A stretch of 64,000 nt of DNA. It comes from Alphaproteobacteria bacterium (GTDB lineage Bacteria; Pseudomonadota; Alphaproteobacteria; SHVP01). Of the stretch, positions 43,925 through 51,895 are shown in pieces; position 1 is the stretch's first letter, and every line of letters begins with the position of its first letter. Both the position numbers and the translations under genes were made by a program. The notes under the pieces were generated by a model. That model searched no databases and was not told where the DNA came from. It saw nothing but the letters and a program-made list of their open reading frames with translations. The stretch lies in contig JAVJOO010000010.1 of NCBI GenBank assembly GCA_040216735.1, positions 99,315 to 163,314 on the forward strand, given 5' to 3'.

Positions 43925-45445
43925 TCAGGCCTTGACCACGAACTGACCCATCATGCCAGCATCCTCGTGTTCCAGGATGTGGCAATGGTACATGTAGGGA
44001 CTATCCGGGTCGCTGTAGTCGGTGAAGCTGAGAAGCAGGCGCACGCGCTCGCTCGGTGCCACAACGACCGTGTCCTTCAGGCCCATCTCGCCTGGTGCTG
44101 GCGGTGCACCATTGCGGTCGAGTACGCGGAACTGCACGTCATGAATGTGGAAGGGATGGGACATCATTGAGGCGTTCTCGATTTGCCATATCTCCGAGGT
44201 GCCGACGCGCACGGCCTCGTCGATACGGTTCATATCCATCGCTTTGCCATTTATTGTGAAGGATCCGCCACCCATCATCATGCCGCCCATGCCCATTTGC
44301 AGGACAAAGCGGCGTGTGCCCACCGCCCGGTAAGGGTCGGGACGGCCCAAGTTGACGAGACGGTCGGGCAGCCGGGCCGATTTACTACGCTGCGCGCCGG
44401 GTCTGATGTCGAGAACATCAAATGACAGGTCGTCGCCCATCATTCGCTCCATCATCCCGCCCATCATGCCACCACCACCCATCATGCCGGTATTGGGCGC
44501 CGCGAGGGTGCGCAGCAGGGCAGGCCGGCCATCGTCTAAGTCAACGATGATTTGCGTCCGCTCAGCGGGGGCGAGTGTGATGCGCGACGTTTCAAAGGGA
44601 CGCTCCAACAGGCCGCCGTCCGTGCCGATTTGCTGGAACGTCCGTCCGTCTGCGAATCCGACGGTGTGGGACCGGGCGTTGGAGCCATTGAGTATGCGCA
44701 ATCGCAATTTGCTGGTGCGGGCCTCGAAATAGGGGCGCACCGTGCCATTGACCAGCAGGACATTCCCCCGCACACCCATCATCACACTGGGCATAGAGGT
44801 GCTGTATAGCAGCGAACCGTCGTTGCCGAAGGCCCGGTCCTGCAAGACCAGCGGAATGTCGTCCACGCCATAGTCGCTCGGCAGATCAAGGCGCGCGGTT
44901 TCGTCGTCGTCCACGTAGATGAGGCCGGCAAGGCCGTGATAGACCTGTGGGCCGGTGCGCGGGACCATGTGCGAGTGGTACCAGAACATGGCCGCGCGCT
45001 GCTTCACGACAAATTGCGGCGACCAGGTCTCTCCGTCCCGGATGACCTGATGGGGCCCGCCGTCTGCGCGGGCGGGCAAGTGAAACCCGTGCCAATGGAT
45101 GGTGCTGGGCTCGCCAATCCGGTTCGTGACGTTCATGCGCACAAGCTCGCCCGCGCGCATTTTCAAGGTCGGCCCTAGGTAAGCGCCGTTGATGCCAAGC
45201 GTTGGGGTCTCTACACCGGTGAAGAATTGGGAAACTCCCTTTTGTAGGCCAAGCGCATAGGTTCGCACCCCATCGCGCACCTCGCCGGCAATGACCTGTG
45301 GAATTGCCAAGGGTTTGGGAGATGCGGCAAATGCCGCGGGACCAAACAACCAGCGCCGCGCATCGCGGCCTGATAATACTCCGGCTGTGGCCAGACCGGC
45401 GCCACCGAGCATCAACCCGGTCAGTGCGGCTCTACGCGAAATCAT
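43925..45445 (-). CDS. Multicopper oxidase (CueO/CopA-like), Tat-exported
   Basis: A 506-residue three-domain copper oxidase. The N-terminus MISRRAALTGLMLGGAG is a twin-arginine signal. Copper ligands: HWHGFHLP, WYHSHMV, HPFHIHDVQF and the final HCHILEHEDAGM. Two Met-rich segments (MMGGGGMMGGMMERMM and MGMGGMMMGGG) resemble the CueO methionine insert that binds Cu(I). It oxidises periplasmic Cu(I) to the less toxic Cu(II). ATG 45445 is chosen for the signal, though the frame opens earlier. It follows lspA on the same strand. Confidence 0.95.
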   Translation of the reverse strand: MISRRAALTGLMLGGAGLATAGVLSGRDARRWLFGPAAFAASPKPLAIPQVIAGEVRDGVRTYALGLQKGVSQFFTGVETPTLGINGAYLGPTLKMRAGELVRMNVTNRIGEPSTIHWHGFHLPARADGGPHQVIRDGETWSPQFVVKQRAAMFWYHSHMVPRTGPQVYHGLAGLIYVDDDETARLDLPSDYGVDDIPLVLQDRAFGNDGSLLYSTSMPSVMMGVRGNVLLVNGTVRPYFEARTSKLRLRILNGSNARSHTVGFADGRTFQQIGTDGGLLERPFETSRITLAPAERTQIIVDLDDGRPALLRTLAAPNTGMMGGGGMMGGMMERMMGDDLSFDVLDIRPGAQRSKSARLPDRLVNLGRPDPYRAVGTRRFVLQMGMGGMMMGGGSFTINGKAMDMNRIDEAVRVGTSEIWQIENASMMSHPFHIHDVQFRVLDRNGAPPAPGEMGLKDTVVVAPSERVRLLLSFTDYSDPDSPYMYHCHILEHEDAGMMGQFVVKA

Positions 45446-45596
45446 TCCACATCCAATTAAGTCGATAGGCCACAGTTGTCTCCTTCCGCTGCTGAATGAG
45501 CAAGTCTCCACTGATTGCTGACGCATTTCCGGTGAGTGCTTCGCGCCCCGGGGGAGCCCCGCCGGGTGTAGGCGAATGCGCCGGGCCACACTTTGT

Positions 45597-46091
45597 TCAT
45601 GGCTCACGACTCGACGGTTGTTCACTTTCAAGAGCCGCGATCGCTTCGGCACGGCCATATGGGATAAGAAGCAAAGTCACGCCGCAGAATATGAAAGTGT
45701 CTGCCAGGTTGAAGGTCGGCCAGTGGTAACGACCAGCATAGAGGTCCAGGAAATCTGTCACCGCGCCATCGCCGAGACGGTCCACAACGTTGCCCAGTGC
45801 GCCGCCAATGATAGCGGCGAATCCTGCCGTATGTACCAGACTGTTTGATCGCCAAAGCGCGACTGAAAGGAGAATGACGATCACGAGCGCGAACGCCGCC
45901 AGCACATAGGGTGCGTGCGGGCTTTCTGAATCAAAGAGTCCGAAGCTCACACCGCGGTTATAGCCAAGAGTGATATTGAAAGAAGGCATTACCGGGATCA
46001 GGCGCGTTACATGCGTCTCGACAAACCATTTCGAAACCAGATCAATGACGAAAGTCGAAAACATGATCGCAGCTGCAAGAGAAAGCCGCAT
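45597..46091 (-). CDS. lspA: Lipoprotein signal peptidase (signal peptidase II)
   Basis: A 164-residue four-helix aspartic protease that cleaves prolipoprotein signals. Conserved: IDLVSKWFV, YNRGVSFGLF, GNVVDRLGDGAVTDFLDL and FNLADTFI, with the two catalytic Asp residues in the last two motifs. lspA genes recur in heavy-metal islands (for example pbrC in lead resistance), so this is probably an accessory copy beside the chromosomal one. It lies upstream of the multicopper oxidase gene with a 151-base gap. Confidence 0.93.
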   Translation of the reverse strand: MRLSLAAAIMFSTFVIDLVSKWFVETHVTRLIPVMPSFNITLGYNRGVSFGLFDSESPHAPYVLAAFALVIVILLSVALWRSNSLVHTAGFAAIIGGALGNVVDRLGDGAVTDFLDLYAGRYHWPTFNLADTFIFCGVTLLLIPYGRAEAIAALESEQPSSREP

Positions 46092-46181
46092 TGTCGTTCA
46101 CCCTAAGAAGCAAAGGCATGGCAGGAAAATCTTGAGCGGATCGCGATTGAGGCTCATGAAGTGGCAATCTGCCGCCATCTA

Positions 46182-46664
46182 CTATCTCCGGCTTTCCGCC
46201 TCTCGTTGGTATTGAAGGATGCGCTCGCCCCATGTGCTCTTGATATACGTAAGGGCTGCCCAAATTTCATCATCGGTCAGGATATCCTTGAAAACCGGCA
46301 TGTCCGTTTTGTAGTCCGGCCCGACGATGTCCTGGACCCCGTTCTTGGTAATCCGAAAAAGATCAACATCTCGGTGATGCCATGTATGACCGCTGTCGTC
46401 GTGAGGCGGTGCTGGCAAGCGGCCGTCGGCTCCCCGTTTGCGCCAATCAGGCTGGCCCTCCAACTCCACCCCATGGCAACTCGCGCAGTTGTTCTGGTAG
46501 ACCTGTTTCCCGAACACGATCTGAGCCTGATCATGTAGGTTCACCCCGCTAGTCTCGGTTTCGATGCCACTCGGTCGAAATACAATGAAGAGTGACACCA
46601 GAGCGACCGCCAAGACGCCACCTGAAACACCGAGAACGAGCGTCCGATGCCGTTCTTCTCTCAC
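46182..46664 (-). CDS. Membrane-anchored c-type cytochrome
   Basis: A 160-residue protein: N-terminal membrane helix ([21 protein letters not shown]), then a cytochrome c domain with one haem site [11 protein letters not shown] and a distal Met in [17 protein letters not shown] His-rich loop ([13 protein letters not shown]) is typical of cytochromes found in copper-resistance clusters. It starts 3 bases after the BNR-repeat protein gene and so is in its operon. Likely passes electrons in the periplasm; partner unknown. Confidence 0.92.
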   Translation of the reverse strand: MREERHRTLVLGVSGGVLAVALVSLFIVFRPSGIETETSGVNLHDQAQIVFGKQVYQNNCASCHGVELEGQPDWRKRGADGRLPAPPHDDSGHTWHHRDVDLFRITKNGVQDIVGPDYKTDMPVFKDILTDDEIWAALTYIKSTWGERILQYQREAESRR

Positions 46665-46667
46665 ATT

Positions 46668-47576
46668 CTATTCCTCGTTTGGCGTCAGCGGCGCCCAAGT
46701 GACGCCGCCATCGTCCGTCTGGACAATTGAGGGACGGTTGGTCGTCCTGTCCGACGCAATGGCGAAGAGTTTGTCGGGGTTGGTTGGATGCTCGGCCAGG
46801 TGAAGCAGATAGCGCGCGCCCAAGCCTGGATTTAGGGTTGCCCAGCCTCGCTCTCGTTCGGCGGAACGGATAAAGCCCTGTCCAATCACGTAGGCATAGA
46901 CCACGCCGCCGGCCGTAGTATGGATCAACGTGGTGGGCGCGCCGTCCGCGTAGCTTGGCCGCCAATTCCGTCCCCCATCGCCGCTGCGCAGAATGCCGGT
47001 TTGGGTTGCGGCATACAGCGAGTTGGTCCGAACAGAAGATGCCGTCAGGTCAATGAGGCCCTCAGGCGCGTTGCCAACGCGCCGCCATGTTTGGCCGCCA
47101 TCGCTGGATTGTTGGATACCTCCAAACACGCCAAACATTACGTTGGGGTCAGCGGGGCTGACAGTCAGCTGGTGAAAATCGACCGGGCCACCTACGCCGT
47201 CTGAAAGCTTTTCCCAGGTCCGACCGCCGTCTCGCGAGGCAATCAGACCAAGGTTTCCACCGCCGACCGGATGTCCGCTGGCGAGAAAAACGGAGCGGTC
47301 CGTTGGGTGGGACGCGAACCCCATGAAGTCGTCTCGGGTGCGCGACAGGCGCTCGGCGTTTCCACTCCCGTGCACGGTGTAAACGCCATGGTGCGTCGCC
47401 AGCAGGAGGCGATCTGGATTGTCGGGATCGACGCCGAGGCCGTGAAAATGTGTGGTCTTGGCAAGCTCCGACACCGTCGTCCGCGTAGATTGAGCCTGCG
47501 ATTCACCGGGAAGCACTCCGATTGCCGACAGGGCGATCGATGCGAAGAGTCCGAGGTAGAACGGTCTTCTCCACAC
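46668..47576 (-). CDS. Secreted BNR/sialidase-like beta-propeller (F510_1955-type)
   Basis: A 302-residue secreted protein of the F510_1955 glycosylhydrolase-like family seen in metal-resistance islands. GTG 47576 gives a signal peptide (WRRPFYLGLFASIALSAIG, cleavage near QAQS). BNR/Asp-box blades repeat: SRDGGRTWEKL, SSDGGQTWRRV, SGDGGRNWRPS and TDDGGVTWAPL. The start THFHGLGVDPDNPDRLLLATH is characteristic. No catalytic role is established. A small membrane protein gene precedes it and a cytochrome follows. Confidence 0.85.
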   Translation of the reverse strand: MWRRPFYLGLFASIALSAIGVLPGESQAQSTRTTVSELAKTTHFHGLGVDPDNPDRLLLATHHGVYTVHGSGNAERLSRTRDDFMGFASHPTDRSVFLASGHPVGGGNLGLIASRDGGRTWEKLSDGVGGPVDFHQLTVSPADPNVMFGVFGGIQQSSDGGQTWRRVGNAPEGLIDLTASSVRTNSLYAATQTGILRSGDGGRNWRPSYADGAPTTLIHTTAGGVVYAYVIGQGFIRSAERERGWATLNPGLGARYLLHLAEHPTNPDKLFAIASDRTTNRPSIVQTDDGGVTWAPLTPNEE

Positions 47577-47623
47577 TTCACCGTGAGAATGCAGCGGCCA
47601 CCGCCCCTTCCTACGGGCGCCCC

Positions 47624-47770
47624 TCACCGGGAACCGTCCGGGGTGTGCGAGGTTGGAAAGAAGATGTATTTGGCCAGCGCAACAATCCCAAAGACAACGA
47701 GGACGGTGAGCAAAAGGCCGATCAGGCCCATGAGCCACATATCGCCGCCTCCCATCATTCCGTTCATCAT
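47624..47770 (-). CDS. Met/Gly-rich single-helix membrane microprotein, 48 aa
   Basis: An independent small gene starting with tandem ATGs at 47770: MMNGMMGGGDMWLMG, one membrane helix (LIGLLLTVLVVFGIVALAKYIFF) and a short polar tail. An AGGAGG-like stretch is not upstream, but TTTAAGCC precedes it. The Met-rich N-terminus resembles small copper-island proteins. It is upstream of the BNR-repeat gene in the same direction. Confidence 0.7.
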   Translation of the reverse strand: MMNGMMGGGDMWLMGLIGLLLTVLVVFGIVALAKYIFFPTSHTPDGSR

Positions 47771-47906
47771 GGCTTAAACCCTCCACCAAGGAGGTCTGTC
47801 GGACAAATTCGGTGACGCCGATCTGTTTGAATGGAGACCATCAAAGTAACTCCTGGACGCATTAACTGAATGGATGAATGGAAAGGGATTTTTTGCACGC
47901 CATGCT

Positions 47907-47929
47907 GGCAGGGCCCGTTAGGGCCTGCC
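47907..47929. terminator. Hairpin downstream of the Cys-rich secreted protein gene
   Basis: GGCAGGGCCC, loop GTTA, GGGCCTGCC: a nine-pair stem with one bulged G. It lies 36 bases past the stop of the minus-strand gene at 47965 and may end its transcript, though no T-run follows on that strand. Confidence 0.35.
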
Positions 47930-47964
47930 GTGCTTGGCCACTCACCGTCTAGCTCGCGGAGTCG

Positions 47965-48333
47965 CTAGACTCGTGTGGTGGCGGCGCGGTCTATTTGAAG
48001 TGGTCGAGGGGGATAGGGGTCGGGAGCGTGCGACCAAACGAACGCCCGCGAGAGGGACGCAAGGTAGGGTGCCATCACCCTGCCGGCGAACGTGTCGACC
48101 AACAGCGGCAAAGTGGCGTTAGTGGTCGCGCAGAACGCTTCGCACCAGGACGCTTCCGGGCAGCCCTCATCTGTGCCGCCACAAGAGCCACACTCGGCGG
48201 CACTCGTGAAGGCAGCGTTCGCGCAGAAAGAAACCGCAGGGTCGGCCGCTTGGCTGGACGGGACAATCGCACCGAAAAGCAACCAGACTCCTAAAAGTCC
48301 AGCTAATAGACGTGTCGTGGTGGGCGCCCTCAT
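47965..48333 (-). CDS. Secreted Cys-rich protein, 122 aa
   Basis: A signal peptide (RLLAGLLGVWLLFGAIVPSS, cleavage near SQAAD) is followed by six cysteines in SFCANAAF, AECGSCGGTDEGCPE, SWCEAFCATT, then a hydrophobic helix and a Pro-rich end. The Cys pattern suggests disulfides or metal binding in the periplasm, fitting the copper/mercury surroundings. Family not recognised. Confidence 0.65.
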   Translation of the reverse strand: MRAPTTTRLLAGLLGVWLLFGAIVPSSQAADPAVSFCANAAFTSAAECGSCGGTDEGCPEASWCEAFCATTNATLPLLVDTFAGRVMAPYLASLSRAFVWSHAPDPYPPRPLQIDRAATTRV

Positions 48334-48466
48334 GCCAGGAAGATACCAGTCAATCGAGGGACAGGAAAAGGATACTTAACTGACCACGGCCGCGCCAAAT
48401 TGCCACATCGCTACCAAGGACCATTGAGACCAAGATCGATCATACATCGCTGAACTTCACGGGCCT

Positions 48467-49291
48467 GTGATAATGCCATCGCGATATAACACTTCCGCAG
48501 TTGCTGTTGCGATTCTGTGTTCAGCGCTCGCGGTGCCGCTGACGGCGGCGGCTCACTCCCTCGAAGATGTCGAGCAGCAGCAGCTGCGGCGGGAGCCGTA
48601 CGTCGAAATCGTCAACCGGCCAGCGCCTGCGTTTGTGTTTGAAGACTCAACCGGCCGCGAAGTGTCGCTGGCGGATTTCAAAGGCAAAGTTGTCATCCTG
48701 TATTTCATCTATGCGACGTGCCCCGATGTCTGTCCGCTCAATACCCAGAAAGTTGTAGAGATACAGGAACGCGTCAACCTGACGCCTATGCTCGATCAAG
48801 TGCAGTTCATTGCGATCACCACCGATCCAGCGAACGACACGCCTGAGGTGCTAGAACAGTACATGACGGATCACGCTGTGGATCGCCGCAACTATATCTT
48901 TCTGACTAGTGGCGCAGATCGGGCGGAGGCGACGCGGGAATTGGCAGAGCAGTACCGACTTGCGTTCACACTTGCGGACGACGGGTATCAGGTGCATGGG
49001 GCGGTCACCAACGTGATCGATCGCGAGGGTAATCTCAGAGCGCGCTACCACGGTCTGGACTTCAACACGACCAACGTCGTGTTGTTCGTCAACGCCTTGA
49101 TCAACGACCTCGATGCGCATCCCGTTTCGGCCTCGACGGCGAGGGCGCCGGTTACAGTTACAGCGGGTCGGCCGGGACCGGCGAGCAATTCGACACAAGC
49201 TCTCGTTGGGATTGCAGGACTCCTTATTGTTGCAGGTTTGGCAGCGTTAATGTTTTGGCGTTTGCGCAGCCGCCGGAAGTTGCGCACGTGA
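48467..49291 (+). CDS. SCO1/SenC/PrrC-type copper chaperone-thioredoxin
   Basis: A 274-residue protein with a signal peptide (VAVAILCSALAVPLTAAAHS), a thioredoxin fold with the copper-binding TCPDVCPLN (Cys pair) and the distal His in DDGYQVHGAVTN, and a C-terminal membrane helix (ALVGIAGLLIVAGLAALMFW). SCO proteins deliver copper to cytochrome oxidase or act as thiol reductases. It starts a plus-strand operon of redox proteins; its stop overlaps the next gene (GTGA). ATG or GTG codons nearby could shift the start slightly. Confidence 0.93.
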   Translation: MIMPSRYNTSAVAVAILCSALAVPLTAAAHSLEDVEQQQLRREPYVEIVNRPAPAFVFEDSTGREVSLADFKGKVVILYFIYATCPDVCPLNTQKVVEIQERVNLTPMLDQVQFIAITTDPANDTPEVLEQYMTDHAVDRRNYIFLTSGADRAEATRELAEQYRLAFTLADDGYQVHGAVTNVIDREGNLRARYHGLDFNTTNVVLFVNALINDLDAHPVSASTARAPVTVTAGRPGPASNSTQALVGIAGLLIVAGLAALMFWRLRSRRKLRT

Positions 49292-49902
49292 GGCCGTGCT
49301 TAGTCAGCCCGCTCCCTTCGGCATGGCGTCGCGAAGGGAATGCGTTGCTGGGACATGCGTTACCGATGGTTGTTTTAGCCGTAATTGTGGTGCTCGCCCC
49401 GAATGGGACGCTCGCCCATGGCAGGGATCATCCGAGGGATATTCGAAGCGCCCGCAGCCAGTTCGTGCACTTTAAGCCGTTGCGAACGGCTGCGGCGGTC
49501 CCGATCCTTGCGCCGGACGGGCGTGTTCACGACCTCAGTTTCTTTCGCGGCAAGGTGGTCTTGCTGAATTTCTGGGCAACTTGGTGTGCGCCCTGCATTG
49601 AAGAACTTCCCGCACTAGACCGCTTGCAGGAGCGGCTCGGTGACGATGCTTTCGAGATCGTCGCGCCGTCGATCGATGAGGATGATATCGCCGTGCCCGC
49701 TTCCTTTGTAACGCGCCTAGGACTGAAGGACCTGAACGTCTACCAAGATTCGACTGGCGAGGCGCAGAATGCATTTCCTCTGTACGGGCTTCCGGTTTCC
49801 TACTTGATCGACCACGAGGGCTTGGTGCTGGGTTATGTCGTCGGCGTCGTAAAGTGGGATTCGAGGACGGCCGTCAAATTTTTGCGGCACTATCTCCCGT
49901 AA
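49288..49902 (+). CDS. TlpA-like periplasmic thiol-disulfide protein (1)
   Basis: A 204-residue protein with an N-terminal membrane/signal helix (LPMVVLAVIVVLAPNG) and a TlpA/ResA thioredoxin domain: FFRGKVVLLNFWATW, then WCAPC, and the cis-Pro region YGLPVSYLID. GTG 49288 overlaps the SCO stop, so translation is coupled; an in-frame ATG at 49255 lies inside the SCO gene. Probably reduces or transfers disulfides to the SCO or cytochrome partners. Confidence 0.92.
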   Translation: MRPCLVSPLPSAWRREGNALLGHALPMVVLAVIVVLAPNGTLAHGRDHPRDIRSARSQFVHFKPLRTAAAVPILAPDGRVHDLSFFRGKVVLLNFWATWCAPCIEELPALDRLQERLGDDAFEIVAPSIDEDDIAVPASFVTRLGLKDLNVYQDSTGEAQNAFPLYGLPVSYLIDHEGLVLGYVVGVVKWDSRTAVKFLRHYLP

Positions 49903-50108
49903 ATCGTCAATCACATAAGACGTCCAGGCGAGTTTCTTTCGAGGACTCACTGTGCCGCCGAGATCACACGCGCTCGCTGTGCCGTCCTTTCGGGCTACTC
50001 AGTGGTCAGTCGTTTAGGTCACCATTGTTTGATCCGATGTTGCTTAATCGACACGTACGGATGGCCCTAGTGTGGAGTAGCCGACCTGGGGCAATGAGGG
50101 ACAGAGAT

Positions 50109-51116
50109 ATGATGGCGCGCTCGATTACGCTTAGTCTTGTGATTCTTTTGGTGATGGGCATCGAAGGTTCCGCATTCGCGAACCCTGACCAGTGGCGATC
50201 CGAGTGGTCGAGAACCAATTTCGACAAGTCGTCGGTACCGTTTGAGGAGATCTTTTCCGGGGGGCCACCGAAGGACGGAATCCCAGCGATCGACGATCCC
50301 GTCTTCGCCCCCGTTTCCGAGGTTACGGACCTCGCCGATACGGAGCCTGTGATCAGCGTCAATATCGGGGGCGACTGGAGGGCTTACCCGCTGCAAGTCC
50401 TGATGTGGCACGAGATCGTCAACGATACGGTTGGCGGTACTCCCGTGGCGATCACGTTCTGCCCGCTATGCAATAGCTCAATCGTGTTCGACCGCCGGGT
50501 CGACGATCAGATTCTCGATTTTGGGACGACCGGAAAATTGCGGTTTTCCGACCTCGTCATGTACGACCGTCAGACCGAGAGCTGGTGGCAGCAGTTTCTC
50601 GGCGAGGCCGTTGTTGGCGACATGACGGGAAAGCGCCTCAAGATCATTCCCAATCGAGTTGAATCGATTGCCAAGTTCCGTGAGCGCGCACCGGCAGGCG
50701 CCAAGGTTTTGGTGCCGAGCAACCAGCGCGCTCGCGCCTACGGCCGCAATCCCTATGCAGGATACGATTCGCGCGACAGACCCTATCCATTTTTCAATGG
50801 TGAGTTGCCAAGCGAAGTTGCCCCTCTTGCAAGAGTGATCACGATTGACAGAAGCGGCTCGGGAGTGAGGGAGGCGTGGGCTCTCGACCTGTTGCGAGAG
50901 AAGGGTCGTGTCGAGACAGACGACGGTTTTGTAATCACCTGGGAGCCTGGACAGAATTCTGCCATGGATGCCGGCGTGATCTCACAAGGGGTGGACATCG
51001 GCAATGTCGTCGTGCAGCGGCGCGAGTCAGACGGGACCCTGGTCGACTGGCCCTATGGGGTTGATTTTGCGTTCGCCTATAAGGCGTTCTTCCCGGATCA
51101 GTCAATCAAACAGTGA
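50109..51116 (+). CDS. DUF3179 domain protein
   Basis: A 335-residue exported protein. The ATG at 50109 has GAGGGA about 8 bases upstream and begins a signal peptide (ITLSLVILLVMGIEGSAFA). The mature part is DUF3179: YPLQVLMWHEIVNDTVGG, then TFCPLCNSSIVFDR, DFGTTGKLRFSDLVMYDRQT, SWWQQFLGEAV. The CPLC motif could bind metal or be redox-active. Function unestablished; presence among thioredoxin-fold genes hints at copper or redox chemistry. Between the previous gene and this start (206 bases) nothing else is supported. Confidence 0.88.
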   Translation: MMARSITLSLVILLVMGIEGSAFANPDQWRSEWSRTNFDKSSVPFEEIFSGGPPKDGIPAIDDPVFAPVSEVTDLADTEPVISVNIGGDWRAYPLQVLMWHEIVNDTVGGTPVAITFCPLCNSSIVFDRRVDDQILDFGTTGKLRFSDLVMYDRQTESWWQQFLGEAVVGDMTGKRLKIIPNRVESIAKFRERAPAGAKVLVPSNQRARAYGRNPYAGYDSRDRPYPFFNGELPSEVAPLARVITIDRSGSGVREAWALDLLREKGRVETDDGFVITWEPGQNSAMDAGVISQGVDIGNVVVQRRESDGTLVDWPYGVDFAFAYKAFFPDQSIKQ

Positions 51117-51301
51117 ACGAAGGTGCTGAATATCTCGCTTGCCACGACCGCATTGACCGGCGTGCTCTGTATAGGAATCCCACTGGGTTTGGCGCCACAC
51201 TGGTGAATTGGATTGGCGGCGGAGTCGCCTTCCTCCCAGCGATGTTTCTCGCATCGTTGCTACTGACTATTTTTTGCCTCGTTCGTCATTGGTCGCGGTA
51301 G
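51113..51301 (+). CDS. Small membrane protein, 62 aa
   Basis: A GTG at 51113 overlaps the DUF3179 stop (GTGA). The product has one or two hydrophobic helices (NWIGGGVAFLPAMFLASLLL, TIFCLVRHW). Position between two coupled genes and the tight overlap make it likely real. No family recognised. Confidence 0.5.
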   Translation: MNEGAEYLACHDRIDRRALYRNPTGFGATLVNWIGGGVAFLPAMFLASLLLTIFCLVRHWSR

Positions 51302-51308
51302 GCCGAGG

Positions 51309-51887
51309 ATGATCCGGAAGTACCCGATTGTCAGTGTTCTAGTCGTGAGCGCGGTCGTGGGTGTGATCGTGGCCGTCCTGTGGCCGGGGATGAAGGAGAG
51401 GGGCGCTGTTCCTCCGATCACGGGTCAGGTGCAGAACTTTATTCTTGCGCAGGCGCCCGGCCCGGGACCGGAGACAGCGTGGCGTGATGCCGACGGCGGA
51501 TCCGTCAGTCTTGCGGACTTTCGCGGCCAAGTCGTGATGCTCAATTTTTGGGCTACCTGGTGCGCGCCCTGCATTCGCGAGTTGCCTTCGATTGATCGTC
51601 TTCAAGCCGAACTTGCCGGTGAAGACTTCACGGTGGTCGCGGTCAATATCGATCGGGGAGGCGTGGCTGTCGCCGCTCCGTTTTCTGAGCGCCTGGGTCT
51701 GAGGAATCTCGAAGTGTATGTTGACGCCGAAAGCACCTTCGCACGCGCGGTCCGCGTCAACGTGATGCCCACGACTATCGTATACGATCGGTCGGGCCTA
51801 GAGGTCGGACGGCTGGCGGGCGCTGCCGAATGGGATTCGCCGGAAGCATTTGCGCTTCTGCGTTGGTTCATTCAGGACCAAAGTTAG
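51309..51887 (+). CDS. TlpA-like periplasmic thiol-disulfide protein (2)
   Basis: A 192-residue protein with an N-terminal anchor (YPIVSVLVVSAVVGVIVAVLW) and a ResA/TlpA fold: LADFRGQVVMLNFWATW, WCAPC, cis-Pro region VNVMPTTIVYD. It is similar to the TlpA-like gene at 49288 but clearly a distinct paralogue. It lies 7 bases after the small membrane protein gene and 8 bases before dsbD-like, so the run is one operon. Confidence 0.93.
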   Translation: MIRKYPIVSVLVVSAVVGVIVAVLWPGMKERGAVPPITGQVQNFILAQAPGPGPETAWRDADGGSVSLADFRGQVVMLNFWATWCAPCIRELPSIDRLQAELAGEDFTVVAVNIDRGGVAVAAPFSERLGLRNLEVYVDAESTFARAVRVNVMPTTIVYDRSGLEVGRLAGAAEWDSPEAFALLRWFIQDQS

Positions 51888-51895
51888 CTGTTGCA

